Shown here piece after piece: positions 1 to 7,274 of a stretch of DNA of 8,577 nt (the first letter of the stretch is position 1; each line of letters starts with the position of its first letter). The position numbers and the translations under genes were made by a program. This DNA is from Palsa-851 sp035534435 (GTDB taxonomy: Bacteria; Chloroflexota; Dormibacteria; Aeolococcales; Aeolococcaceae): the NCBI GenBank assembly GCA_035534435.1, contig DATLRX010000112.1, forward strand, positions 1-8,577, given 5' to 3'. Below the pieces are notes generated by a model. The model saw nothing but the letters and a program-made list of their open reading frames with translations, did no database searches and had not been told where the DNA came from.

Positions 1-2508
1 GCGGTACGCGACGGTTCCCTCCATCGTGTGATGACCGAGCTCGCGGAAGAGCTGGAGCGCGTCTTCTCCGGACCGGAGCGCTGCTTCGAGGTCGCCGCCC
101 TTCCACTCGGCCGTCAGCAGCGCGGCGAGTGCCTGTCCCCGCGCCAGCGGGTTGCCGCTGTCCGCGGCGATCGACAGCGCGCGGCGCAACGCGGGAAGCG
201 CCGCGTCGACGTCGCCCTCGTCGGCGAGCAGCGACCCAAGGTGGAGGAGGGTCACCCCGATCTCGGCCTCGACACCGGCGTCCTCGAGGCGGCTCAGCGA
301 CTGCTCGAGGAACGAACGCGCCGTGGCGAGGTCATCGGTTGCGGCGGCGATCGCGCCGAGCCGGCGGAGTGCCCGTCCCTCGCCGAGGGCATCGCCCAGC
401 TCGCGGAACGATGCTCTCGCGCTTGACGCCATCGCCTCGCCGCGTGCGAAGTCGGTGATCCAGTACGCGAGGTGCCCGCACCGCAGCTCGGCCTCCGCGC
501 GCAGTGCCACGGGTGGGTCGGTGACGGCGACCAGGGCGGTGAGCCATTCGAGCCCCTCGGCGGGCCTGCGTCCCAGCCAGTAGTCGGTGAGCAGCGTGGC
601 GACGTCCAGCGCTCGAATCGCCGTCCGGCGATCGGCGCCGGGAGCGCACAGCTCGCCGAACACCGCGCGAACGTGCGGCATGTCGGCATCGAGCTCGCGG
701 AGCGCGTCAGGGCGATCCGGCGACGCGAGTCGTGGGACCACGCTGGCCACCCGCTCGAGCACCGCGTCCACGTAGCGCACGCGCGTCGCCGTGACCTCGC
801 CGGCGTCCGCGGTCTCGAGCGTGTGGACGGCGATCGTGCGCAACAGCTGGCACCGGGTGGTGCTCAGGGCGCTGCGGACCTGGAGGAGGCTCGCGTCCAC
901 CAGGCGCCCGATCACCTCGTGCAGGTCGGCGCCGAACCCCGGCCCGAGGACGTCGGCGACGAGATCGGTGTCGGCGTCGGCCACCATGACGGCGAACGCG
1001 AGCAGGACCTGACGCTCGGACATCGAAAGCGTGGCGACGCTCGTGTCCAGCGCGAGCCAGAGCCCGTCGCGACCACCCGCGGAACGGCCGGCCCACCGCC
1101 CGAGGTCGGTCTCGACCCGCGAGGTGAGCTCGCGAACGCTGATCAGGTTGAGATGACGCGCGACCAGCTCGAGAGCGAGCGGCAGCCTGTCGACGAGGGC
1201 GCAGAGCCGGTCGGCAGCCGTCTCGTCCTTCGAGGCGACCGAGAAGCGAGCGTTGACCAGGCGAGCCCTGTCCTCGAGGAGGACCAGTGCTTCCTGCGGC
1301 GGCAGCGGACCCACCACGATGAGCGCCTCGTCGAGGACGCCAAGACGTTCGCGGCTCGTGACGAGCACGCGGATCTGCGCGCACGAGGCGAGGATGCGCC
1401 GCACCTGCTCCGCCACCTCGCGACGGCGGCGCTCGCAGCCATCGAGGATCACGAGACCCGAGGCGTCCCGGAGGCGTTCGATCAGCCCATCGGCAGCATC
1501 GATGGCACGCGATGACGGCGCTACCACGTCGAGCATCGCGGCCGCGACGGACTCGGTCGGCGGCAGGTGCTCGACGTCGATGTACCAGAGCGGGCCGCTC
1601 GCGGCGGCGCCGGCCTCCAGCGCCAGCCGGGTCTTGCCGGCGCCGGGTGGTCCGAGGAGCGTGGCAAGGCGCGAGCGGTCCCAGACCTCGGCGAGATCCC
1701 GGAGTTCGGCGTCCCGCCCGATCAACCGCGTGGTGGTGCCGGGCAGGCGTGAGCGCGTGGATCGCTCCCCGGTCTCACCGGTCGGCGCGTCGAGTGCCGG
1801 GTCCTGGGCGAGCACGGCCCGCTGCATGCGTTGCAGGGCGGGGCCCGGCTCGACGCCGAGCTCATCGAGGAGCCGGGCCCGGGCCTGGGCATAGACGTCG
1901 AGTGCCTCGGCCTGGCGGCCCGAGCGATAGAGCGCGAGCATCAGGAGCTCCCACCGGTGCTCGCGATAGGGTTGTTCGGCGACGAGCGATCGTGCCGTTG
2001 CGACAAGGTCGTCGGCGCGTTCGATCACCAGCTGCGTTCGCAGCAGCTGCTCGCGAACGCCCTCGACGAGCTCCTCGAGACGTGCGGCTTCGATCTCCGC
2101 CTCGGAGACGTGGTCGAGCTCTGGGAACGGGCGTCCGCGCCAGAGCGCCAGGGCATCGCGGAGGAGCTCAGCCGACCGGGCAGGGTCGTGGTCGAGCAGC
2201 GCGCGTGCGCTCCCGAGGTCGCGTTCGAGCTCGATCGCATCGGTCGGCGTGTCGAGGCAGTACCCCTCGGGCGTGGTGCGGATGGCGAGCCCGGCCGCGC
2301 GCAGACGGAGCACGTGGGTCGCAATCGTGTGGCGCGCCGTCGGGGGCGGATCCTCGCCCCAGGCGGCCGTTTCCAGGGCGAACCACGAGACCGTCCGTCC
2401 CGCGCCGAGCGCGAGTCCGGCGAGGATGCTGCGCTGGCGACGGCCGCCGGGCGGTATGAGGCTCGCGCCATCTCGGATCTCCAGTGGACCGAGAACGCAC
2501 ACCAGCAC
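1..2508 (-). CDS. AfsR/SARP-type transcriptional regulator with BTAD, STAND (NB-ARC-like) ATPase and TPR domains; C-terminus cut by the window edge
   Basis: The frame stays open from GTG 2508 to base 1 (836 codons, no stop), so the 3' end is missing. Residues 1-95 form an OmpR/SARP-like winged helix (VLGPLEIRDG near the start, GYCL at 82-85). Residues 96-240 are a BTAD domain (ALALWRGRPF near 119, LGVEPGPAL at 217-225). After a linker comes RLIGRD (261-266), then the ATPase: Walker A GPPGAGKT (286-293), Walker B LVILD (352-356), TSRERLG (384-390) and LPLALEL (442-448). Residues from about 635 are TPR-like helical repeats, clearest near 717-745, 757-784 and 797-825. By family knowledge this is a signal-integrating activator of secondary-metabolism or stress genes whose ATPase gates DNA binding. 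An in-frame TAG at 2518-2520 limits the start to GTG 2508 or GTG 2502. The usual NCE after Walker B reads GCE. The target genes and the ligand cannot be seen from the sequence. Confidence 0.93.
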   Translation of the reverse strand, partial: MLVCVLGPLEIRDGASLIPPGGRRQRSILAGLALGAGRTVSWFALETAAWGEDPPPTARHTIATHVLRLRAAGLAIRTTPEGYCLDTPTDAIELERDLGSARALLDHDPARSAELLRDALALWRGRPFPELDHVSEAEIEAARLEELVEGVREQLLRTQLVIERADDLVATARSLVAEQPYREHRWELLMLALYRSGRQAEALDVYAQARARLLDELGVEPGPALQRMQRAVLAQDPALDAPTGETGERSTRSRLPGTTTRLIGRDAELRDLAEVWDRSRLATLLGPPGAGKTRLALEAGAAASGPLWYIDVEHLPPTESVAAAMLDVVAPSSRAIDAADGLIERLRDASGLVILDGCERRRREVAEQVRRILASCAQIRVLVTSRERLGVLDEALIVVGPLPPQEALVLLEDRARLVNARFSVASKDETAADRLCALVDRLPLALELVARHLNLISVRELTSRVETDLGRWAGRSAGGRDGLWLALDTSVATLSMSERQVLLAFAVMVADADTDLVADVLGPGFGADLHEVIGRLVDASLLQVRSALSTTRCQLLRTIAVHTLETADAGEVTATRVRYVDAVLERVASVVPRLASPDRPDALRELDADMPHVRAVFGELCAPGADRRTAIRALDVATLLTDYWLGRRPAEGLEWLTALVAVTDPPVALRAEAELRCGHLAYWITDFARGEAMASSARASFRELGDALGEGRALRRLGAIAAATDDLATARSFLEQSLSRLEDAGVEAEIGVTLLHLGSLLADEGDVDAALPALRRALSIAADSGNPLARGQALAALLTAEWKGGDLEAALRSGEDALQLFRELGHHTMEGTVAYR

Positions 2509-2520
2509 GACGCAATCCTA
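2509..2520 (-). promoter_or_regulatory. Possible leaderless promoter (TAGGAT -10) or AGGA ribosome site of the SARP regulator
   Basis: Read on the minus strand, TAGGAT (2520-2515) is followed by six bases and then the GTG start at 2508. TAGGAT fits the actinobacterial -10 pattern TAGRRT, and the spacing would put the transcript start at or next to the GTG. The same bases include AGGA, seven bases before the start, which could instead be a ribosome binding site. I see no convincing -35 hexamer. The two readings cannot be separated by sequence alone. Confidence 0.35.
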
Positions 2521-2549
2521 CGTGGACGCGCGTGTGTCTCTTCGACCGG

Positions 2550-2714
2550 TCAGTCGCCGGGCTTCTTCCGCCTGAGCTTGCGGTGCACTTCCATGTACGT
2601 CCTGCCGCGATAGCGGCTGTCCGGCCGGGGACGTGTGCGCGGCAGCGAGGAGCCCCACACGATGAGGACACCGACTCCCAGCGCAAGGACGAGCAGGAAG
2701 ATCACGCCGCCCAT
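2550..2714 (-). CDS. Small single-pass membrane protein, 54 residues, function unknown
   Basis: A short frame opens at ATG 2714 and ends at TGA 2550-2552. Residues 4-20 are a strongly hydrophobic helix rich in Val, Leu and Ile, ending at Trp20. The remaining tail (about 26-54) carries twelve Arg or Lys residues. By the positive-inside rule this predicts an outside N-terminus and a cytoplasmic basic tail. I do not recognise a family. The upstream frame is also open but reads as Arg/Asp-rich antisense of the ABC gene, so ATG 2714, just before the hydrophobic helix, is the sensible start. The gene lies 41 bases upstream of the SARP regulator on the same strand, so the two may be co-transcribed. 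A membrane anchor or partner role is only a guess. The helix followed by a basic tail is the main evidence that it is real. Confidence 0.68.
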   Translation of the reverse strand: MGGVIFLLVLALGVGVLIVWGSSLPRTRPRPDSRYRGRTYMEVHRKLRRKKPGD

Positions 2715-2726
2715 CGCCTGAGTGTA
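2715..2726 (-). promoter_or_regulatory. Possible leaderless -10 element (TACACT) of the small membrane protein gene
   Basis: On the minus strand TACACT (2726-2721) matches TANNNT and is followed by exactly six bases before ATG 2714. This is the geometry expected of a leaderless actinobacterial promoter and matches the arrangement at the SARP start. No clear -35 element is visible and no good Shine-Dalgarno sequence exists (only CAGG, overlapping the spacer). The match is short, so chance is possible. Confidence 0.35.
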
Positions 2727-2773
2727 CGGCGGACGATCCCACGCAGCCGGACGTCGCCCCGGCACCGCCGCGG

Positions 2774-2803
2774 TATCGTGGGGCGGCTCAACGCACCCGG
2801 AGG
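2774..2803 (+). promoter_or_regulatory. Start region of the ABC exporter operon: GGAGG ribosome site and weak -10 candidate
   Basis: GGAGG at 2799-2803 lies four bases before GTG 2808 and decides the start of the ABC ATPase gene. Another in-frame GTG at 2778 has no comparable site. TATCGT at 2774-2779 resembles a -10 hexamer at four of six positions and would give a leader of about 20 bases. No convincing -35 is present, so the promoter part is tentative while the ribosome site is good. The gap 2715-2807 must hold the control of both this operon and the divergent small-protein/SARP pair. Confidence 0.5.
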
Positions 2804-2807
2804 CACA

Positions 2808-3806
2808 GTGACAGCGACGCTCCCCGCGGAACCCATCACCAGCGCGCCCGTTCCTGGCGAGCGCACGCCGGTCATCCGCACGATCGACCTGACGAAGATC
2901 TACACCGGCGGCGTCAAAGCGGTCGACACGCTCAACCTCACCGTCTACCAGGGCGAGATCTTCGGGCTCCTGGGACCGAACGGCGCCGGCAAGACGACCA
3001 CCGCGAGCATGCTCACCACGCGGACGATCCCGACGCACGGGCAGGCATTCGTCGGTGACGTGGACGTGGTGAGGCACCCGGCCGTGGCGAAGCAGCTCAT
3101 CGGCGTCGTGGCGCAGACGAACACGCTCGACCGTGCGCTCACGGTCTGGGAGAACCTCTACTTCCACGGCCGCTTCTTCGGCATGGGGGCGCGCGCCTCA
3201 CGCGCCGCGGCGGACGAGATGCTCGTCAAGTTCCGCCTCACCGAGCGCGCCAAGGCGCCCGTCATGGCGCTCTCCGGCGGCCTGGCACAGCGCCTCATGG
3301 TGGCGCGGGCCATCCTGCACAACCCGGCAGTCCTCTTCCTCGACGAGCCGACGGCCGGGCTCGACCCGCAGAGCCGCATCGCGCTCTGGGAGATCCTCGG
3401 CGAGCTGCACACGGGTGGCCAGACCGTGCTGCTGACGACGCACAACATGGACGAGGCGGACAGCCTCTGCGGTCGCATCGGGATCATGGACCACGGCACC
3501 ATCCTCGCCCTCGACACCCCTGCGCGTCTCAAGGAGACGATCGGCGCGGACACGATCGTCACGATCACCGCCGACGGTGACCTCGAGCAGCTCGCGGCGC
3601 GCCTGCGCCAGGACGTTGACGGCGTCGGGTCCGCCGCGGTGCGCAAGGGCACTGTGCAGCTCGCGGTGCGCGGTGGGGATCGGCTGCTGCTTCGCGTCAT
3701 CGACAGTGCCGACAGCGCCGGCTATGTGGTTCGCGACGTGCAGGTCTCCGAACCCAACCTCGAGACCGTGTTCATCAGCCTGACCGGCAAGGAGTTGCGC
3801 GAATGA
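2808..3806 (+). CDS. ABC transporter ATP-binding subunit, DrrA-like exporter family
   Basis: This 332-residue ATPase should energise export through the permease encoded next to it. All nucleotide-binding motifs are present in order: Walker A GPNGAGKT (56-63), Q-loop Gln103, signature LSGGLAQR (155-162), Walker B VLFLDEP (175-181), D-loop GLDPQSR (184-190) and switch His212 in TTHNMDEAD. The C-terminal extension from about 240 ends in EPNLETVFISLTGKELRE, typical of DrrA-type (daunorubicin-resistance-like) subunits. The signature has Leu-Ala where Gln, Met or Lys is more usual after SGG, which should still be functional. GTG 2808 is chosen for its GGAGG. The frame is open further upstream, but the added residues look non-coding. 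The stop overlaps the permease start by ATGA, implying translational coupling. The substrate cannot be predicted: drugs, lipids or polyketides are all known for this family. Confidence 0.95.
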   Translation: MTATLPAEPITSAPVPGERTPVIRTIDLTKIYTGGVKAVDTLNLTVYQGEIFGLLGPNGAGKTTTASMLTTRTIPTHGQAFVGDVDVVRHPAVAKQLIGVVAQTNTLDRALTVWENLYFHGRFFGMGARASRAAADEMLVKFRLTERAKAPVMALSGGLAQRLMVARAILHNPAVLFLDEPTAGLDPQSRIALWEILGELHTGGQTVLLTTHNMDEADSLCGRIGIMDHGTILALDTPARLKETIGADTIVTITADGDLEQLAARLRQDVDGVGSAAVRKGTVQLAVRGGDRLLLRVIDSADSAGYVVRDVQVSEPNLETVFISLTGKELRE

Positions 3807-4690
3807 CCACGCTCGTCACCGCCGCGCCGGAGGTGGGCGCACCCGCGAGCCTCCATCCGCGTCGATCGTCGGCCACCTCGTCGCGCATCGCGCTCGGCGC
3901 GCTGTTGCTCCGCGACCTGGTCGTGCTGAAGAAGCGGCTGCGCGAGTTCATCCCACGCACGATCGTGCAGCCGTTCCTGCTGTGCTTCGTCTTCCTCTAC
4001 GTGTTTCCGACGATCGGCCAGGGTGTCGGCGGTGGTGGCGGCGCCGCCGGGGAATCGGCGTTCGCGACGATCCTCGTCGCCGGCGTCGTGGGACTCTCGG
4101 TCATGTTCCAGGGCATCCAGGCGGTCGCGCTCCCGATGGTCCAGGAGTTCGGCTACACGAAGGAGATCGAGGATCGCGTGCTCGCCCCGCTCCCCGTGTC
4201 GCTCGTGGCGCTGGAGAAGGTGCTGTTCGGGGCCATTCAGGGCCTCATCGCCGCGGCCATCGTCTTTCCCATCGCGGCCGTGGTGCACGCCGGTGGTGTC
4301 CACATCGACCTGCAGGTGCACTGGCTCCAGCTCGTCACGCTGATCCCCCTGGCATGCATCACGACGTCAGCGCTCGGTCTGACGTTCGGGACGATCTTCG
4401 ACCCGAGAACGGTGCCGCTCCTGTTCGGGATCATCATCCTGCCGATCACGTTCCTCGGCGGCACGTACTACTCGTGGACGACGCTCGCGCCGGTCACGAT
4501 CGGCAGCTTCCACTGGCTGCAGGTGCTCGTGCTCGTCAATCCGCTCATCTACATCAACGAAGGCATGCGCGGTGCGCTGACGTCGGCACCGCACATGTCC
4601 CTCTGGGTCGTCTACCCGGTGTTGCTCGGCTTCTGCGCCTTCTTCCTGTGGGTCGGCACCCGCAACTTCAGGAAGCGCGTCATCAGCTGA
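3803..4690 (+). CDS. ABC-2 type transporter permease, DrrB-like
   Basis: This 295-residue membrane protein is the channel partner of the preceding ATPase. It has a cytoplasmic N-terminal segment of about 50 residues and about six membrane segments (near 53-71, 87-110, 140-162, 178-198, 206-224 and 268-286). Family hallmarks include the cytoplasmic EIEDRVLAPLPVSLVALEK stretch (121-139), LPITFLGGTYYSW (213-225) and NPLIYINEGMRGAL (246-259). A glycine run (76-80) sits in the first outer loop. ATG 3803 overlaps the ATPase stop and has AAGGAG (3789-3794) eight bases upstream, so the start is well supported. One ATPase and one permease gene fit the usual two-gene exporter, probably acting as a dimer of each. 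The gene ends 2 bases from the stop of the convergent DUF3054 gene, with no room for a separate terminator. Confidence 0.94.
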   Translation: MTTLVTAAPEVGAPASLHPRRSSATSSRIALGALLLRDLVVLKKRLREFIPRTIVQPFLLCFVFLYVFPTIGQGVGGGGGAAGESAFATILVAGVVGLSVMFQGIQAVALPMVQEFGYTKEIEDRVLAPLPVSLVALEKVLFGAIQGLIAAAIVFPIAAVVHAGGVHIDLQVHWLQLVTLIPLACITTSALGLTFGTIFDPRTVPLLFGIIILPITFLGGTYYSWTTLAPVTIGSFHWLQVLVLVNPLIYINEGMRGALTSAPHMSLWVVYPVLLGFCAFFLWVGTRNFRKRVIS

Positions 4691-4692
4691 CC

Positions 4693-5064
4693 TCAGGCGC
4701 GACCGCGCAGGAGTGTCAGCGCACGCACCGTCAGCCGCCAGCCGAACGTCGCGAGTCCGATGAACGCGTACGCGACGATGATGAACGCCACCGGCGTGGT
4801 GCGCTGCGTGACCACTGCGCGGAGCACGAGCGCGATGACGATGCCGCCGGCCCACGTCGCGGCGAGCAGAGTCCAGCGCTGAGGCCACGACGCATAGGTG
4901 CGCAGTGCGAGCGCCGCGACGAACCATCCGACCAGGAAGGGCCACAGCACCGTGAGATACCACGCAATCCCGCTGGCGATGTCGTGGCTCTCGCGGCCGA
5001 GCACGACGAACACCGCGAGGCACAGCGCGTCAACGGCGGCAGGCAGGACGGTGCGACGATGCAT
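4693..5064 (-). CDS. DUF3054 family membrane protein
   Basis: This 123-residue protein has about four membrane segments (near 10-23, 37-55, 65-84 and 92-110). It matches what I know of the DUF3054 family: Asp12 followed by a hydrophobic stretch and LGRESHD (22-28), then WPFLVGW (41-47), a Thr-Pro before a hydrophobic helix (90-91) and GWR (108-110). The length is normal for the family, which is common in actinobacteria and haloarchaea and has no established function. ATG 5064 has no Shine-Dalgarno sequence. A possible -10 lies directly upstream, which could mean a leaderless message. The gene is convergent with the exporter permease and divergent from the methyltransferase gene. Its conserved charged and polar residues hint at a specific membrane function, but none can be named. 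Confidence 0.86.
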   Translation of the reverse strand: MHRRTVLPAAVDALCLAVFVVLGRESHDIASGIAWYLTVLWPFLVGWFVAALALRTYASWPQRWTLLAATWAGGIVIALVLRAVVTQRTTPVAFIIVAYAFIGLATFGWRLTVRALTLLRGRA

Positions 5065-5073
5065 GGCGTGCGG

Positions 5074-5082
5074 ACCATAGCA
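5074..5082 (-). promoter_or_regulatory. Possible extended -10 (TGCTATGGT) of the DUF3054 gene
   Basis: On the minus strand TGCTATGGT (5082-5074) matches an extended -10 of the form TGnTAnnnT. It ends nine bases before ATG 5064, so the transcript would begin within about three bases of the start codon. This agrees with the lack of any ribosome binding site. No -35 is evident, and the element is short enough to be a chance match. It lies in the 46-base gap shared with the methyltransferase promoter. Confidence 0.35.
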
Positions 5083-5110
5083 GGGGACGCGGCGGACTCC
5101 CGCGACGCGG

Positions 5111-5818
5111 ATGCGTGAAGCAACACCCGAGGATCGCCCGTCGCAGGACGAGGAGCGCGTTCGCGCGAGCTATGACGCCGTTGCGGAGAACTACACCGCC
5201 CGGGTGCACGACGAGCTTCGCGACAAGCCCATCGATCGCGGGCTGCTGAACGCGTTTGCCGATCAACTCGCGTCCGAGCACGGCGCCGGCGCCGAGGTGT
5301 GTGACATGGGGTGCGGACCGGGGCACGTCGGTGCCTTCCTCGCAGCCCGGGGACTTGTTGTCCAGGGGATCGATCTGTCGCCATCGATGGTGGAGCAGGC
5401 ACGCGCACTGCACCCGGACATGACGTTCGACGTCGGGAATATGACGGCACTCGCCGTCCCCGATGGCCGGTATGACGGGATGGTCGCCTTCTACTCGATC
5501 ATCCATCTCAGCCGTGATGGCGACGTCCGAGCCGCGCTGCGTGAGTTTCACCGCGTGCTGCGCGCCGGCGGCCTGCTGCTCCTCGCGGTGCACCTTGGCG
5601 AGCACGGCGACGACCTCGAGCACGCCGACGAGATGGTCGGCGTGACCGTCGACATGGATTTCCGGCTCTACGACGCGGAGCACCTCGTCGCGAGCCTGAC
5701 CGCCGCCGGCTTCGCGATCGAGGCGCGCCTGATCCGCGCTCCGTATCCGGACGTGGAGGTGCAGACGACGCGGCTCTATCTGCTCGCTCGCCGAATCAGT
5801 TCGGGCGCCGGCGCGTGA
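5111..5818 (+). CDS. Class I SAM-dependent methyltransferase
   Basis: This 235-residue protein has the Rossmann-fold methyltransferase layout. An N-terminal helical part (17-50) includes SYDAVAENYTARVHDEL, a substrate-side feature of many small-molecule methyltransferases. The glycine-rich SAM motif I is VCDMGCGPG (63-71), the acidic residue at the end of strand 2 is Asp88 in GIDLSPSMVEQA, and DVGNMTAL (107-114) contacts the adenine side. FYSIIHL (127-133) and FHRVLRAGGLLLL (146-158) follow as motifs IV to VI. The length is normal for the type 11/25 group. ATG 5111 is the first in-frame start and has no ribosome site. The next good alternatives would cut into the N-terminal helix. The substrate is unknown and may be a small metabolite. 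The gene is divergent from DUF3054 and convergent with the first MFS gene. Confidence 0.92.
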   Translation: MREATPEDRPSQDEERVRASYDAVAENYTARVHDELRDKPIDRGLLNAFADQLASEHGAGAEVCDMGCGPGHVGAFLAARGLVVQGIDLSPSMVEQARALHPDMTFDVGNMTALAVPDGRYDGMVAFYSIIHLSRDGDVRAALREFHRVLRAGGLLLLAVHLGEHGDDLEHADEMVGVTVDMDFRLYDAEHLVASLTAAGFAIEARLIRAPYPDVEVQTTRLYLLARRISSGAGA

Positions 5819-5851
5819 GCGCCACGGAGCTTACGCACCCGGCATCACACG

Positions 5852-7192
5852 CTACGACGGATCGTGCAGCGAGTGGGGCAGATCGGCCGGCGCTCCGATC
5901 GATGAGGAGGAGCGCGACGAGGGTGCGGTCTGATCCACGAAGTGCCTCAGGGGCAGCCCGGCAAGGGTGACCTCGCGCGGGCGCGGATGCGCGACCCGAA
6001 GGATGAGCAGGCCGACGATGTACACACCGGCCGCCGCGGCGGTGGTCCCGGCGACGAGAGCGCTCCAGCCCACCACGTCGACGAGTGCGACCGCGCTGAC
6101 AGCGCCGGCGAGCATGCCGGTGTAGAGCAGGAAACGCATGACACCGTTCACACGTCCCAGCAGCTCCGCGGGCACGTTCTGCTGCAGGGCGGTCTGACCC
6201 CGCGTCTGGTAGACGGCGGCCGCGCATGTGCTCACGGCGAGGAAGCCGAGTGCCGGAATGAACCCACCCACGAGAGCGAATGCGGCGAACGGCCCGATCT
6301 CGAGCAGGAACCCGGCCGAGATGCCTCCCGCGCCGATCGGGGCCGGCCTCCAGCGCAGGAGCGCCAGGCTGCCGATCACGCCTCCGCCGCCGACGGCCGC
6401 GTACAGCCAGCCGACCGTCGCGTCCTGTCCGAACCGCTGCGCGGCCGCCACCACGAGGACGGCCTGGAGCGCGGTGATCGCAGCGCCGCTGCAGAAGAAC
6501 GATGCGGCGAGAGCGCGAAGCATCGGATCAGCGGCCACGAGGCGGGCTGCGTTCGACCCGACGCGAGCGGGGGAGAAGCCCGTGGTGGCGGGGCCGATCC
6601 TCAGCGAGAGCATGAGCGCTCCGGCCACCGCGAAGGAGGCCGCGTCGGCAGCGATCAGCACAGCGGGCTGCACCCATGAGAGGAGGAGTGCCCCGAGCGC
6701 GGGCGAAACCAGGACGCTCGATTCGAAGAGGCCGCTGTACAGCGCGTTGACACGGAGGAGGCGGTCGCCACGCGTAACGCGCGGGATGGTGGCGCCGTAC
6801 GCCGGCTGCGCCATCGATCCGACGAACTGGGCGCCGACCACAGCCGCGAAGATCGGCCAGACGGCATCGCTCGCGGCGCAGACGACGATCGCCCCGGTGA
6901 GGAGAGCCTGGACGAGGGCGCACCAACCGGCGACACGACCCGGGCCGAAGCGATCCGCGAGATGACCTCCCGGGGTCGGACCGAACACGCGTGGCGCAAC
7001 CTTGGCCAGCACGTACGCGGCAGGCACCTCCGGCTCGTTCGTGAGGCGGAAGAGGAGCACCGTCAGCGCGACCACGGTCAGCCAGTCGCCGTACGTGGAC
7101 ACCCCAGCGGCGACGAGCAGGCGCGCGGAACGATCAGCCGGCGGGCGGTGTGTCGCAGCTCGCGGGGAGAACCGCGCGGCATCGATCGGCAT
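5852..7192 (-). CDS. MFS transporter, MFS_3/drug-exporter type (complete paralogue)
   Basis: This 446-residue protein should be a proton-driven exporter in the cell membrane. About twelve hydrophobic segments are visible between residues 26 and 399. Motif A between segments 2 and 3 is GGHLADRFGPGRVA (75-88). AQPAYGATIPRV (128-139) and PAELLGRVNGV (341-351) fit the MFS_3 group that includes macrolide and siderophore exporters. ATG 7192 is chosen because GAGAGG (7202-7197) stands four bases before it. An upstream in-frame ATG at 7261 would add 23 residues with no ribosome site. The C-terminus extends about 45 residues past the last helix in a Ser/Pro-rich soluble tail, which the neighbouring paralogue lacks. 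The substrate cannot be assigned. The gene lies 320 bases downstream of its paralogue on the same strand and may have its own promoter in that gap. Confidence 0.92.
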   Translation of the reverse strand: MPIDAARFSPRAATHRPPADRSARLLVAAGVSTYGDWLTVVALTVLLFRLTNEPEVPAAYVLAKVAPRVFGPTPGGHLADRFGPGRVAGWCALVQALLTGAIVVCAASDAVWPIFAAVVGAQFVGSMAQPAYGATIPRVTRGDRLLRVNALYSGLFESSVLVSPALGALLLSWVQPAVLIAADAASFAVAGALMLSLRIGPATTGFSPARVGSNAARLVAADPMLRALAASFFCSGAAITALQAVLVVAAAQRFGQDATVGWLYAAVGGGGVIGSLALLRWRPAPIGAGGISAGFLLEIGPFAAFALVGGFIPALGFLAVSTCAAAVYQTRGQTALQQNVPAELLGRVNGVMRFLLYTGMLAGAVSAVALVDVVGWSALVAGTTAAAAGVYIVGLLILRVAHPRPREVTLAGLPLRHFVDQTAPSSRSSSSIGAPADLPHSLHDPS

Positions 7193-7274
7193 CTGACCTC
7201 TCAGCCGGTGTATGAAACGAAGGACGACGTCGCAGACCGCTGCCCGCGACGCCGCACCCAACGGGTTCCAATAG

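Noticed and set aside
472..1515. Long plus-strand open frame (347 codons), with others at 1512-2459 and 1831-2613
   Set aside because: They are antisense to the SARP gene, whose minus-strand frame shows complete family motifs. Their Arg/Ala/Glu/Pro-rich translations carry no motif and arise from GC bias at third positions.
2755..2785. CGCCCC (2755-2760) and GGGGCG (2780-2785) as an operator or leader hairpin before the ABC gene
   Set aside because: The arms are only 6 bases of pure GC-type sequence separated by 19 bases, and several equally good competing pairings exist in this GC-rich stretch.
3982..5118. Plus-strand frame of 378 codons overlapping the permease, DUF3054 and methyltransferase starts
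   Set aside because: The translation is Arg/His-rich without hydrophobic or motif structure, and it crosses three well-supported genes on both strands.
5810..5823. GGCGC-GTGA-GCGCC hairpin across the methyltransferase stop as a terminator
   Set aside because: A 5-base stem in GC-rich DNA is expected by chance, and no U-tract follows on either strand.
7193..7261. Upstream ATG 7261 as the start of the complete MFS gene
   Set aside because: It lacks a ribosome site and adds 23 residues outside the family pattern, whereas ATG 7192 has GAGAGG directly upstream.
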